DNA of 64,000 bases from Lepraria neglecta (Eukaryota; Ascomycota; Lecanoromycetes; Lecanorales; Stereocaulaceae): contig CM065650.1 in the NCBI GenBank assembly GCA_033220425.1, positions 3,038,001 through 3,102,000 on the forward strand, given 5' to 3'. The number at the start of each line of letters is the position of its first letter. Position 1 is the stretch's first letter. The notes beneath the pieces were generated by a model that was not told where the DNA came from, ran no database searches, and saw only the letters and a list, made by a program, of their open reading frames with translations. Positions 10,876 to 22,021 of the stretch are shown piece by piece. Both the position numbers and the translations under genes were made by a program.

Positions 10876-12155
10876 AGAAATGTTTCCTAAGTTTAAGAAC
10901 ACACGGCCGTATATGCTTAGCCGGCGTTGGTTTTGGTTGCTTGAAGCGGTACATATGCAGCAATCTTGAGCTGAACTGGGCGACAGGGTACGACCGAGTG
11001 GTATGAAGCAATGCAGAAGCAGAACGAAGCGGGCAGATGTTATTGCCGTACTAGCCAATCAGGTCGATGTATGCAATGTAATCTACGCTACAGTAATGGA
11101 TCACGTTCCTTAAGTGAGCAATGCATACATTATCCTGAGCGCAGTTTGATGAATATCACGCTGTAGCTGTTAATCATCCTCCAATACAAGGGCGTGGAGC
11201 AAGAAGATGCACAACTTGAACTTGGGTATTTATGAAGGTAGACTCGAAACAACAATTTCGCACGATGCCTCGTCTTCTACACAACTACCCTTACGTTCCA
11301 TCACAGTCCTTGCTTTGTTCGAGGATGAAAGACAACCAATGCAATCGAGCGTAACGCCTCTCAGCTACTTTGCGGCTGAAATATCAAAACACAGATTGAC
11401 CAGCTAGAAGTTCGCCAATGAGGCTGAAGACGGCGATGCTCGCTCAAAAGGCAGTCGCCAATCAATCAGAGCAGCACATTCCCTATCTAGTCAATACTGT
11501 ATGTGCTAGGAGTCAATACTGTGCATGCTAGGAACGATACTGAGTCCAGAACATTCAATATTAGACTGCTGCAGAGGGGAGGGTCAGGTCCGACTTTTGG
11601 CACGCATCCATGATTAGCCGTCGACTATTAGAGTGATTCCATGAATCGCTTGTGTCATTGCGCCTCATTGTAAGTCGAATTGAGCTAGACTTGATAAGCT
11701 AGCATTGAAAAGGGAGTCTAAGAGGCTGAAGGGTGGGAGTGCCGCTATCTTGCAGGTAAATCTGGGACTCTATGCACAATGCAACGCTTACGAAGAAGTG
11801 GCCTGACCAATGAAACTTCCGGAGCAGCTAGGAAGACTAGTATAGTATAACAGCCGAGCCCCAAATGCGTGCGATGGGCTTTGGAACAGCAGGATCTAGC
11901 GTCCTTACTTCGGTCTGGGCAAGGCTGATGAAAGGCAGTCAGAAACCCTGTGAGGCTCAAGTATTTCATCCTCCGGATTCTCCCCGCTGCAATTCTGTAC
12001 CGCTCTCGAAGCTTGAGGATACTGCCTTTTGCTCTGGTGCGCAAAGTCTTTCGTTTAATTGACTTACTTTCCTCGATCCTCAAGTCATAAGCCATTGTCC
12101 TTGTCTGTTGATAGGCCAGTAGCCCAGAGAACATACTATCCCATCCTCAACGAAG
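10876..12155. other. Intergenic region without a supported gene
   Basis: Only short frames occur over about 1.3 kb, mostly overlapping on both strands, and none shows a recognisable motif. The last 100 bases may be the original leader of the decayed DUF3176 gene. Confidence 0.55.
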
Positions 12156-14076
12156 ATGATACCACGGAAACAACCAAACCTCTTGGAAGTTTACCACTCC
12201 CACGCTCAGAACGAGCGCCAAAAAGCAGGCCTACTTTCCTATTTCCGTTGGTGGATGCCTGAACTGTTTGCATCCCTACTTTCCGTCGCTTCCTTGGTAT
12301 CTCTCCTTGTCCTGGTGTGGAGTTACCATGGCCGAGGCATAGGAGAACTCAACCTGCCGTATTCGCTCACTCTGAACGGCCTCGTCGCGCTGATATCAAC
12401 AGTCAATAGAGTCGCACTTATGGTTCCCGTCCGGGTCCATATTGAGTCAAGAAGTATGGCTTTGGTTCTCTGGAACGAAGAGACAATCCCAATTACGGGA
12501 TCTGGAAGTTTCAGACGCAGCTTCACGGGGTGCCTGGGGAAGCTTTCTGTTTCTGTTCAAAACACGCACAAGGTAATCAATCTTGGCAAGCCTTATTTAC
12601 AAGAGATAACGTTTAACATTAAAAAGGTGGCTCGCCTGTTGGGCCGAGTTAGCAACAATACTATCACTTGCTTCTGGCATCTTCACCCAACAACTGCTCT
12701 CATTCAATATGTTCCCAGTTTCGACAATTGTCCTTAAGCCAGGAAGCCTACCTCGCACTGAAACATGGCAGACTTGGGCAGACTTGGGCAGGCAATTATT
12801 CCCATACTCGTAAAGCACCTCAACTGGTGTCAAAAACGCCGCTGACAAATCCGTATAGTTGATGGATCACTTCCTGCACTAATATAAGCTGCTATCTACA
12901 ATGGTGCTGTGACCTCAAACGCTGAGCCGGTTAAACCCTCGTGTCCAACCGGGAGTTGCACTTGCCAATTGCACCTTCAATGGCCATTTGCGGAGGGTGC
13001 TCCAACACTATGTTCAAGACGTCCTGTAAGACTTACAGCACGGGAAGGTACTGCAATTGTACTTTGGCCCTCGGCGGGCCTGTGAGCTTGGAAAACCTCA
13101 CCGATAGCGGAGCGTTTGAAGAAGGCACTGCCGTTCGACTCTTCAGTGGCTCCAACTTTTCAGGAGGGGCTGTATACAACGCAAGTGATCATCTCTACAT
13201 TGCCAATTTCGCAGTCATTGGAGCCCCACCAAACACCTATGCAAATCAGAAATGGAGCTATACCGTAGCCTCAGAATGCGCTTTATGGATGTGCGTGCAA
13301 GCGTATGAAAGCAAAATGGTCAATTCAAACCTGTCACACTCCACGGTGCAAACTTTCTCTCAGATTGCCAACTTCAATCTTACCAACGATCCAGGCCGTG
13401 GCTTTAATTACTATCCATCGGAGCATTGGAACTTTCAAGACCTACCGGCGGAAATGCGCCCAAGACCTAATGCCATTACACCGTTGGAAAATACGTGTGG
13501 TCCAATATTTTACACTACCCCTCGATTAATGTATTCAATGGTTCTGTGCTCTATTATCCCCTAGATCAGATTCCGAGCAGTGATTATATGGAGGGCATAT
13601 GGGACGCCTCGGCCGACTTAGACGGCTGGATTCATAACCGGGCTAGCAGTATGAGTAATGTTATTCGCACATACAACCAGTCTCCCGATGACCTCTATAA
13701 AGGTACGGGCTATCAGCTTGGAATCGAAGTCAATTGGCCATGGATAGCTCTACCGGCTGTGCTGGTTGTGTCGTCTCTGGTAACATTAGTTATCACGATC
13801 CTCAGGATAGCGAGGAGCCCGGTCGAAGCTTGGAAGGGTCGTCCTTTGGTATTTTTATTCATGAACGTTGATGAGAATATTAGATGGCGCGCGTCTGGTG
13901 ATATGGATAGGCATAATGGTATTGAAGTATCTGTGGTTAGGACGAGAGTCGTGTTAAGAACTGACCAGTCAGGGAACTGGAAGTTCAAGGCCGCTGGATG
14001 CATCATCGTTCAATGCCCTCCTCCCTCGCCTTGTCACCTTACAGAGAGCCCGTATAGCTTAAATGTATTCAAGTAG
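12156..14076 (+). pseudogene. Decayed DUF3176-type membrane protein gene
   Basis: DUF3176 proteins are fungal membrane proteins of unknown role. They have two N-terminal membrane helices, a large extracellular Cys-containing region and a helix near the C-terminus. All are visible here: WWMPELFASLLSVASLVSLL, then PYSLTLNGLVALISTVNRVAL, the signature D-ASRGAWGSFLFLFKTRT, a second helix ending GIFTQQLLSF, extracellular Cys motifs (CPTGSCT, CGGCSNT), and the last helix WPWIALPAVLVVSSLVTLV followed by WKGRPLVFLF. These pieces lie in different frames. The frame changes near 12.43 kb, near 12.95 kb and near 13.5 kb, and a stop follows the segment at about 12.8 kb. One intron (GTAATC...AAAAG, about 12.57-12.63 kb) still fits. 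At least three disruptions make a working product unlikely. Exact ends of the old gene are approximate. Confidence 0.75.
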
Positions 14077-14594
14077 AGTATCTATGGTCTGCGTCACCAA
14101 TACTGGGATATCTGTTACCGACCATATGCGAAAGCACAAGAGAAATAGAATATGGTGAGAACGAATAGACCAACTCGATTCCTAAGCTATACCGCGCTCG
14201 TTCATTCGGCCCAACTCTGCTCCAACTCGACAGTGTAACTGGGTGTACATATTTGAGGATGAAAAGAATATATTTTGAGATAGCAAGTTGGGAAACCAGG
14301 ACTAAGACAAGGCTGTAGAAAATATAAAATGTTTAGCGTCCAATTGTATCGGAGATCGGTATTATTATGATAGCGTAGGTATACAAAACATAATTTCTTG
14401 GCACTTTGCAGCTTACTGTCTTCGGCCTTGCCGCTTCGACCTTCAATAATACGAAATCCATTGCTACTATCATCCATCATATAAGAAATTCATTCCTTCA
14501 ATATTGAATTCTTGCTGGGCCTCACTTTCCCAACTCCTGTACATATCTAACGACCTGTTCCGTCACAGACACCGCCCCAATCTAATCGCGCTCG
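14077..14594. promoter_or_regulatory. AT-rich upstream region of the NLR gene
   Basis: This 518-base AT-rich stretch lies between the decayed DUF3176 gene and the NLR start. No gene is seen. It probably carries the promoter of the NLR gene. Confidence 0.4.
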
Positions 14595-17500
14595 ATGGAG
14601 GGGTTCGCCATCGTCTCGAACGCTGCTGGCTTGCTGAATCTGGGACTAGCTATATGTCATGAGCTACTGAACTACTATGAGTCTTGCAAGGGAGCGGAGG
14701 ATGATGTGAAGAGGATGTACAGCTCCATTGAGAGTTTAACCAAGACATTTTTGTGCCTCAAGCGGTCAATTCAGAAGGGCCATCTCGGAGCAGAAGTTGT
14801 GACGCGGGTGGAGGAGTGTATTGTAGCATGCGAGGGTGCTCTCAAAGGCCTGCAAAAGAAGCTTGAGAAGATCAAGAATGCCACGCAGGCCAATCCCAAG
14901 TGGAATCAGAAGCTGAAAATGCAGTTACAACGAGCATTGTACCCGTTCAAGGAAAGCACTATTGCCAAACTGAAGGAGATATGCAATGGCCTGCAAGGCG
15001 AACTATCCACTGCTCTACATGCCTTACAGATGTAAGCCCTCCGATGTTGAATCTATGCTTCTTATTCCGATCATCTAGTTCTGTCTAGTGGAACAATGAC
15101 TGACAGGGTATGCCACTTAGCGACGCAACGTCAGTATCATTACAAAGCTTAAGCGAGCTCCAGATCGAAGTATCCCAGATGTCGTTGAATGTCAAGGACA
15201 TCAGTACTCAGCTGAGCCAAGCGTCAACTCAAGTCAACAAGATGCACTCACTCCAAGAAGGCAAGTCGCTCTTTCAGCGGCCTTTACAACCAGACATTGT
15301 TTGCTGATGGAATGCAAAAAATAGAACAGTACATGTCCGCCATCTACGATTGGTTCTCTCCACTATCAAGAGACTTTGCCAATAAACAGCATGAAATATT
15401 CAACATCACCTCGCGACAAGACAGGTTGGGTGACTGGCTCTTGAAGACAGTAGAATACCAACAGTGGCTACTTGATGCGGGAAAGACTCTATGGTGCACA
15501 GGCATTGGTATGTATCTGTTCCTTTGAAATTCGCAGCGAGTCTTTACTTGTAGTCTTCAATCTTGAATGTTCTTCCTATCAATCATCTTTATATAGACTA
15601 AAACCCTCTTTCAAATTTCCAATCGTGAGCATGTCTACAAAGGAGCTTATTTGGCTGATTCAAGTCCAAGGTGGTATGGGCAAGACTGTTCTCGCGTACG
15701 TATCAATTTCATGGAACTACAGAGCCTTTCTATGTTCGAAGCTGAAAGTTGTGTATACGGTTCAGATCCTTCATCATCAACACTCTCCGATGTATAGACA
15801 ACGCGAATTGGGGTGTTGCATATGTATACTGCAACTATAACGAAGCAGAAAAGCAAAGTCCAACGAACCTGATGAAGAGTATAATTCAGCAGCTTGCATT
15901 GCGTAATGGGGTCGTCCTCAATGAGTTGAAAGAGCTGTATGGGAAGCACTCAGGACCAAAGACCACGCCCGTCCTTGCAGAATGTCGTCAGCTACTCCTT
16001 TCTGCTATCAGTTGTCTACCAAAAACCTATGTGGTGATAGATGCCCTCGACGAATGTGCTGAAGCCACAAGGGATATATTACTTACCGAGCTCAGAAGAC
16101 TAGAACCCAACATTTGCCTATTCATCACTTCACGGCATACTTTCAGTGGGCTTTGTGACCCAGAAAACGATGTGCAGCTGGAACTTCACGCCAACGAGAC
16201 GGACATCAAACAATACCTTGACGGACGGATAAAGACATCTAAGGTGCTCCAAGAATATATAGACAGAGACGAAAGCTTCCGTGACAAAATTACCTCTGGC
16301 ATCCTCGTTAAAGCTCAAGGCATGTAAGTCATCTAATATTTGTACCGTCCGTGTCTTAGACCATCGGCTTACTTTGCTCTGAGGTTTTTGCTTGCCCGAC
16401 TCCACTTAGATTCCTTGATGACAAAGCCCACTCTTCGCAGAATGAAGTCTACATTGGCGTCGTTGCCAGCAGAGCTAGATACAACATACGATCAAGTCCT
16501 GATCAGGATACGAAACCAAGAACCAAAGCATGCTGCGCTTGCTCTGAGAATTCTCGGCTGGATCCATCATGCTCATAGGCCGCTAAAGATTCGAGAGCTC
16601 CAACACGCATTGGCCGTAGAGTCCGGAGATTCGCACTTGGACGAAGATGGTATTCCCGACATCGGTCTAATTCTGACCGTTTGCGCTGGTATTGTGACCA
16701 TTCGAAAGGATTACGCAGTGGGCCTTGTCCACTACACTACCGCAGAATACCTCGAGCGTCGTTCAGCAGAGCACTTTCCTGATGCTCCAATTGATATCGC
16801 AAAGACTTGCCTTACTTACCTTATGTTCGACGAGTTCGCAAGCCCATTACAGTCCAGTGATGGCACTTACGTGTGGACGAGGTCGTTGTTGTGGGACCGT
16901 TTTGAAAAGTATCCCTTTCTAGAGTACGCATCTAAGTACTGGTCAGATCACGCACGCGATATTTCAGTGGTAGATATCCAAGGACTGGCCCTGCAATTTT
17001 TGAAGCAAGGGGCAAAAATTCTGTCTTGCGTGCAGGCAATGCGACGGAGTTATCAGAATCTTGCTATCATTTCAGCCTTGGCGTTTGCCGCAGAACTTGG
17101 CCTCTACGAGATCTCAAAAGCCTTATTGGAAGCAGGGGCTGATGTTGATGGCAAAGATTCAGATGACATGAGACCATTGCACAGAGCAGCCGTCCGTGGA
17201 TCCGAGGAGGTTGTTCTGCTTCTTCTTGAACACCACGCAGATACAGAAACAAAGGACAGTCTCGGAACGACGGCTTTGCATTTTGCGGCGCAAAAGGGAC
17301 ATCATAAAGTAGTGAAGGTTTTGCTTGAAAACAGGGCTGAAGTTAGAGCGACCGACAGGTTTGGCATCTCAGCGCTGCATTTCGCAATGTGTCAGGGCTA
17401 TGTCGATGTCATAGAGTTGCTTTTAAAACACGGTTCCGACATCGAAGCGAGAGATCAATGGGGAACGACCCCACTACATATAGCCGCTAAGCATGAATAC

Positions 17501-17776
17501 CTGGATGCAATGAGACTCTTGCGTTCTAGAGCCGATGTTGAAGCCAGAGACGAAAGAGTGTTGACCGTTTTGCGTCACGCAGCTGTTCATAGACCTCTGG
17601 GAATGATGACGCTGCTGATCAATGCTGGAGCCGATGTTCAAGCAACGACTGGCAATGGAATAAGTTTCCCGTTTTTGGCAGCCGCCTGCAATTATCGTGC
17701 ACCGTTAAAGCTGATGCTAGATATGGAACTGGATGTCGAAACGAGGGATCAGCATGATTATGCTGCACTACATTAA
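14595..17776 (+). CDS. NLR-like NACHT-ankyrin protein, shortened by an in-frame stop
   Basis: NACHT-ankyrin proteins of this kind act in fungal self/non-self recognition and programmed cell death. The spliced protein has 911 residues. Residues 1-145 form a helical N-terminal domain of the fungal STAND type (MEGFAIVSNAAGLLNLGLAI). Walker A is G252-T259 (GIGGMGKT), completed exactly across an intron. Walker B is YVVIDALDE (from Y350), followed by FITSRH. Ankyrin repeats begin near residue 675 (TALHFAAQKGHHKVVKVLLE and so on). Exons are 14595-15031, 15121-15260, 15325-15507, 15671-15695, 15766-16323 and 16384-17776; all phases match. Intron 2 starts GCAAGT, a GC-AG intron, and exon 4 is only 25 nt. 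The frame stops at TAA 17774-17776 in the middle of an ankyrin repeat, where the family expects a leucine (LHLAA). Confidence 0.85.
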
Positions 17777-18070
17777 GCAGCTACCTTTGGGCGCGTAGAA
17801 TCAGTGCAACTTCTTATTGATCGGGGTGCTCAAACGAACGTTAGGAATTTGCAGGACCAGACACCGTTGCACAAGGCTGCCGGTTATAGGCACTTCTTGG
17901 TGGCAGAGTCGCTGCTGCAATGTGGAGCAAATCCAACAATTCAAGATTGCGATGGACGGACACCCTTGGACATTGCACAAAAAAAACGTTCGGTTATTGG
18001 AGAGGAGAGCGTTACGTTGCGATTGCTGAGCTGATTCAGAAGCACCCTTCATTCCAGAATCAAAAGGGTG
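17777..18070 (+). pseudogene. Ankyrin tail of the NLR gene, beyond the stop
   Basis: Directly after the TAA, the same frame continues with ankyrin sequence: AATFGRVESVQLLIDRGAQT, DQTPLHKAAGYRH and DGRTPLDIAQKKR. Near 18.0 kb the frame shifts once more. The likely original end (YVAIAELIQKHPSFQNQKGD) is found in another frame and stops near 18.09 kb. A single T-to-A change would explain the TAA, since TTA (Leu) fits the repeat. The tail is therefore relict sequence of the upstream gene rather than a separate gene. Confidence 0.75.
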
Positions 18071-18447
18071 ACTCTTTACAAAGCGCTTGACGGTACCCAA
18101 CGACGAATTCAGTTGTGGGAAAGCGTTGTAGCCATCGGCTTTTGGAGAGCGTTCAGCTCATGGTTCCGCTGAGGCTTAATCAACTGGGTCGCCTTAATAA
18201 GCTACGTTTGCTCGAAGTGGATCACCGAGACTGTTCTAGAAGAAATAGCTCGGATTAATTCGGAAGCTTGACGTCACACAACCTGCAACTCACCGCAAAT
18301 CCCTGGCTGGAAGCAATGTCGCAGGGTAGCCTTCCTGACCACGAAGCGCATCTTCTCCGTGGGCGAACATCTTGCAGAATGATATTTGGGTTGCCTAGCA
18401 ATAATGACGTTGTCGCTCTGAATACAGCTTCTGAACTAGTGGTAGTG

Positions 18448-18985
18448 ATGGACACTCCAAAAGGTTTGGTAATAATTCATAATGCTAGAATCGCTGCGGA
18501 TGCTAACGCAAGAACAATTGTAGGTCGATGTATATTCGCCGCCAAAGACATACCAGCTGGAAGCGTAGTAGAGACCAGCCCGGTCTTAATCATGCCAATG
18601 CAAGATCTCGACGCTCTCAAGTCAACTCTCGTGAATCATTACACATAGTAAGTGCTTTCGTCTCATTGCCATGGCAATTCAGCTGATATCATGAAGCAAT
18701 TGGCCAACCAAGGATTCAGAAACGGGTGTGGTATCTCAGACCCAAGCAGTAGCGCTTGGCTTAGGCTCTCTGTTCAACCATTCGACCCTCGAGCAGAACG
18801 TGGCTTGGAGTAAAGATTTGGCTTCTCAATGCATTATATACAGAGCGTTGAGGGATATAAAAGCTGGAGAGGGGCTGTGCATCAAATATGGAAGGCTGTG
18901 GTTTGATGATGCAGACGACGAGCAACGGAGACAGAATGGCGATGGCCATGACGACTTTCTTGCCAGTATAGAAATATTTGAATAA
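18448..18985 (+). CDS. Small SET-domain protein
   Basis: SET proteins transfer methyl groups from S-adenosylmethionine to lysine. The predicted protein has 162 residues, almost all of it a compact SET core. An N-terminal strand reads GRCIFAAKDIPAGSVVETSP, the SAM-binding NHS motif is in GLGSLFNHSTLEQNV, and the C-terminal end is ALRDIKAGEGLCIKYGRLWF, with the usual pseudo-knot tyrosine. The intron 18648-18696 (GTAAGT...AAG, 49 nt) restores HYTYNWPTKD. The ATG at 18448 was preferred because the frame above it (from 18268) adds 60 residues without SET-like content; that longer start remains possible. No pre-SET or post-SET Cys cluster is seen. The substrate could be histone or non-histone. Confidence 0.8.
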
Positions 18986-19359
18986 ACATGCTAGACATAG
19001 AGCATGGCTAATAGAGCTAAGATGAAAGATGACTAAGTGTGAGACCTCGGACGTATGACTGATCAGGACGATGCTGCGCCTGGTGGAGCCTGGTGGAGCT
19101 TTGTAAGATGCTCAGATGTCAAAGGATCGTCAACGGTCTAGACCTGGTGTCACATAACGAGGGCGCCTTAGCGAATCAGCATCCTCGCGGCACAGCCTCG
19201 GTAAAAAGATTTTGTAAAACAGACTATGGTTGTACTTGAGGAGACTAACACATCGCATAGGGAAACTGGGAAACGACATTTCTGCATTCGTGCTCAGGGG
19301 ATGTAGCGGCGGTGTTGCATAACAAGAGACATTGAAGATTTCCCATCACTTCAGCAAGA
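18986..19359. other. Intergenic region, SET gene to unknown gene
   Basis: The 374 bases hold no supported gene and probably combine the SET gene's 3' flank with the promoter of the next gene. A short direct repeat (GGTGGAGCCTGGTGGAGC) occurs near 19081. Confidence 0.4.
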
Positions 19360-20216
19360 ATGGCAGCGCCTTTCGAGTATGTGGATGTGATCGAGGAGCA
19401 CATCAGAAGCCTGGAAGCGCGCAACAACAAGTTTGATCCCACAGGCAAGCTCAACGAACTACGGATCCCGCCAAAACGTCAGCAGCAAGCAGCGTCGCGC
19501 CCTCAGTTCTATAACGCAGATCAGCAGTGAGCGCTTCTGATATTGGACAGTCTCTTTCCCGTCCTCAGGTATACTGACGGTGATTATGTAGCTCAGCCTC
19601 CCCATACCTTTCCGTCGAGCTCGAAGCCCCTTTCTTTTCGTCTCTAAAGACCCTTTACTCTATCACAGTTACGCTACGCCATAACTCTAATCCAGCAGGA
19701 AACCCAGAAAATAAGCCAGTCATTTTTGCTCTTGAGGACACAGCGCTCACTGAGATCGATGACACGAACGTTTACCCCTGGCTAATTCTCCACCATGAAG
19801 AAAATTATATCAAAGAAGTTGACGATGGTAACAAGGGTCCCGCGCAACCTTTTGAAGACAATGCTCCGGAGGAAGAACCTACTGTCTCTCTTGAAAACGG
19901 CTACGTGTCGCTTGCCGTTGGTGAAAGTAGGAGAGTCAAGATCAACTTTCGATATACCGACGATGGTATGGTACTGAACCAGGGAGAGAAGTACTCTATC
20001 AATTTCCGAGGAAGCTGGGTACGGTGGTGGAAATGGGGAACGCTGGAGGTGAGACTCGTTTTCCTTCGCCTCTTCGGTATGTACTAGCCGGCAGAACTGA
20101 TATGCATGCCACAAGAGCCGTGCGGAGAGGAAGGCCAAAAGCCGCAAGCATCTGAGACGCCGATGATTATCATCGCAGCCAGTAACTTGATTGATTTTAC
20201 TGTTCAGGACGTGTAG
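19360..20216 (+). CDS. Unknown conserved-looking protein, 250 residues
   Basis: The reading across three exons is consistent (19360-19526, 19592-20048, 20088-20216; phases agree), and the second intron is only 39 nt. The protein opens MAAPFEYVDVIEEHIRSLEA, suggesting a helix. A mixed region follows (PYLSVELEAPFFSSLKTLYS, VTLRHNSNPAGN, VIFALEDTALTEIDD). Its middle, GYVSLAVGESRRVKINFRYT and YSINFRGSWVRWWKWGTLE, reads like a beta-sandwich. It ends TPMIIIAASNLIDFTVQDV. There is no signal peptide, membrane helix or catalytic motif that I recognise. I know no named family for it. Confidence 0.7.
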
Positions 20217-21078
20217 TAGACGTGGCAAACGATTGATAATCGCTACATGCGTTGCACTGAGCCACTTGCCGTTCCGTTTGTTTGTACGAGTTAGGATTCT
20301 GGCGAGATTAGATTCATTAAATGTTCTACAGTCCGTGGAGGACTCCAGACCTAGGCAATGTATCACGAGCGTTTACCTTGTATCGAAAAGAGCAAGTGAT
20401 TCCGCAGTACGAAGTAGGTCTTCACAACCAGAAAAGCAGACATCATCTCTTTTCACTTCGGCACATCGAGATTTTTTATAGCATAGCCGTAATGGTTTAA
20501 CGTAAAAAAGCTTTGTATGATGTTGAAACTTCAAAGCCAGAATATGTCCCTTTAGCGGTATCACACCGCCAAGATTGCCGGCCCGGCCATTTTCCGGGCA
20601 CCATTTCCATCACGTTCTAGCTCCAGCGGCTCTCTCGCAGTGGCGCATCCGCAGGTGCATGGCAGCCCGGAACGGTTGATTCTCGTTGGTCCAAAACATC
20701 CTTTGCAGACATGCCAGATGCCAGGAACGAGGACCGAGACCCGCCGAAAGTCAAAGAGGCGGCTTACTTTTACGTTCGGCTTTTGGGCATACGTACTTGA
20801 TTCTAAAGCACCTTCCTATCTATGACACAACCCGATTCTTGCATAGGAACACCTGACCTATAACATTATTACGAATTTGCTTCTTACTGAGATTCATCTA
20901 CCTTCCTCAACATCTACCAAGTTCATCGGAAGTCGAGTGAAGCCATCAGAATCCGCATTTACGCATCCTGCCATCCACCATCCGACAACAGCGTCACCGA
21001 TATCGTCTCCAACAAGCATCAGCCAGTGCCACGACATCACCACACATCCACACCCACCCCTCGATCACTAACCCCATC
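20217..21078. promoter_or_regulatory. Intergenic region upstream of the ubiquitin-like/AN1 gene
   Basis: The 862 bases show no supported gene. The part after about 20890 is C-rich, as in other leaders in this window. A GC-rich palindromic patch (GCCGGCCCGGCC) lies near 20578. Confidence 0.4.
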
Positions 21079-21657
21079 ATGCGTCCCTCACGCTCATCCT
21101 CAACCGCCTCCTCAACATCCACATCCTCAACCCCATCGGAAAACTTCCAGATATTCGTCAAGCTCCTCTCAGGAGACAGTACGCCACGCCCATCACCCCA
21201 TCCATCCATATAACCACTAACAACCACCACAGCAATCCCCCTCACCATCCCCTCCGACACCACAATCCCGACACTCCGGCATCTGCTCTCTCTCCGAACT
21301 TCAGCGCCCACACAAGACATCCGCCTCGTCCACGCAGGCAAGCATCTGACCGCCACATCCTCCTCCGACTCCCAAGCCATCTCCTCCATCCTCCCCCCAT
21401 CATCAATCCTGCACATGGCCCTCCCAATCCGCGGCGGCATGCCTTCCAAGAAGCAAAAATGCACCTATAACTCCTGCAAAGAAGGCGCGCAGCGCATCGT
21501 AGGCGATTGTTCATTCTGTCAGGGACATTTCTGCGGCAAGCATAGGATGTTGGAAGACCATAAGTGTAGCGGGTTGGAGGATTGTAAGAAGGAGAGTCAT
21601 GAGCGGAATAAGGATATGTTGGAGGGCCAGCGGACTATGGTTGTTAAGGGGATTTAG
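21079..21657 (+). CDS. Ubiquitin-like plus AN1 zinc-finger protein
   Basis: AN1 proteins link ubiquitin, the proteasome and stress responses. The spliced protein has 174 residues. Residues 12-90 form a ubiquitin-like fold (FQIFVKLLSGDTIPLTIPSD, then DIRLVHAGKHL and ILHMALPIRGG). The AN1 finger follows directly, with all expected ligands: C-X4-C (CTYNSC), C-X2-C (CSFC), C-X4-H (CGKHRM) and the final H-X-C (HKC). The Ub part ends with a GG-like turn but is not followed by a free terminus. One intron (21179-21232, 54 nt) splits the Ub domain; without splicing the frame is lost. The architecture recalls human ZFAND4-type and yeast AN1 stress proteins. Direct partners are unknown. Confidence 0.88.
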
Positions 21658-22021
21658 GAGCGTGGCTCCATTGAGACAACCTCCTCCCCCCTCTCTCGTT
21701 GGTGGTAATGCAGTGATGTCTTTAAGTAAAGTGAGGAAGATCTATCTATAATGAAGGTTGCCTTCGGGTGGGAAGGGCATTTTACTGCCTGGTTCAGCGC
21801 GCGTTGCGCAATTAGCCACGGATTTTCTCTATATCACTGAATGAAAGGATTCCATATACGCGTTATTCGGCTCAAGATTAAGTAACGTTTCTGCATTGTG
21901 CGACACTAACACTGCGCTATCTCGGTGTTACCTGGGGGCTCTTAACCGTCACATATTGCGGCTTTTGCATCCTCTTGAGCGGAAGACGCCTGATCCCTCT
22001 TTTCTTTAAGTATGAGTATCT
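21658..22021. other. Intergenic region before the F-box pseudogene
   Basis: The 364 bases carry no recognisable gene. They are the convergent 3' flanks of the AN1 gene and the broken F-box gene. Confidence 0.4.

Noticed and set aside
10257-11058. Two long minus-strand frames over the GPI-protein gene
   Set aside because: They are antisense shadows of the Ser/Thr-rich coding region, whose signal peptide and GPI signal clearly support the plus strand.
20994-21464. 156-codon minus-strand frame
   Set aside because: It is antisense to the spliced ubiquitin-like/AN1 gene, which has a conserved domain on the plus strand.
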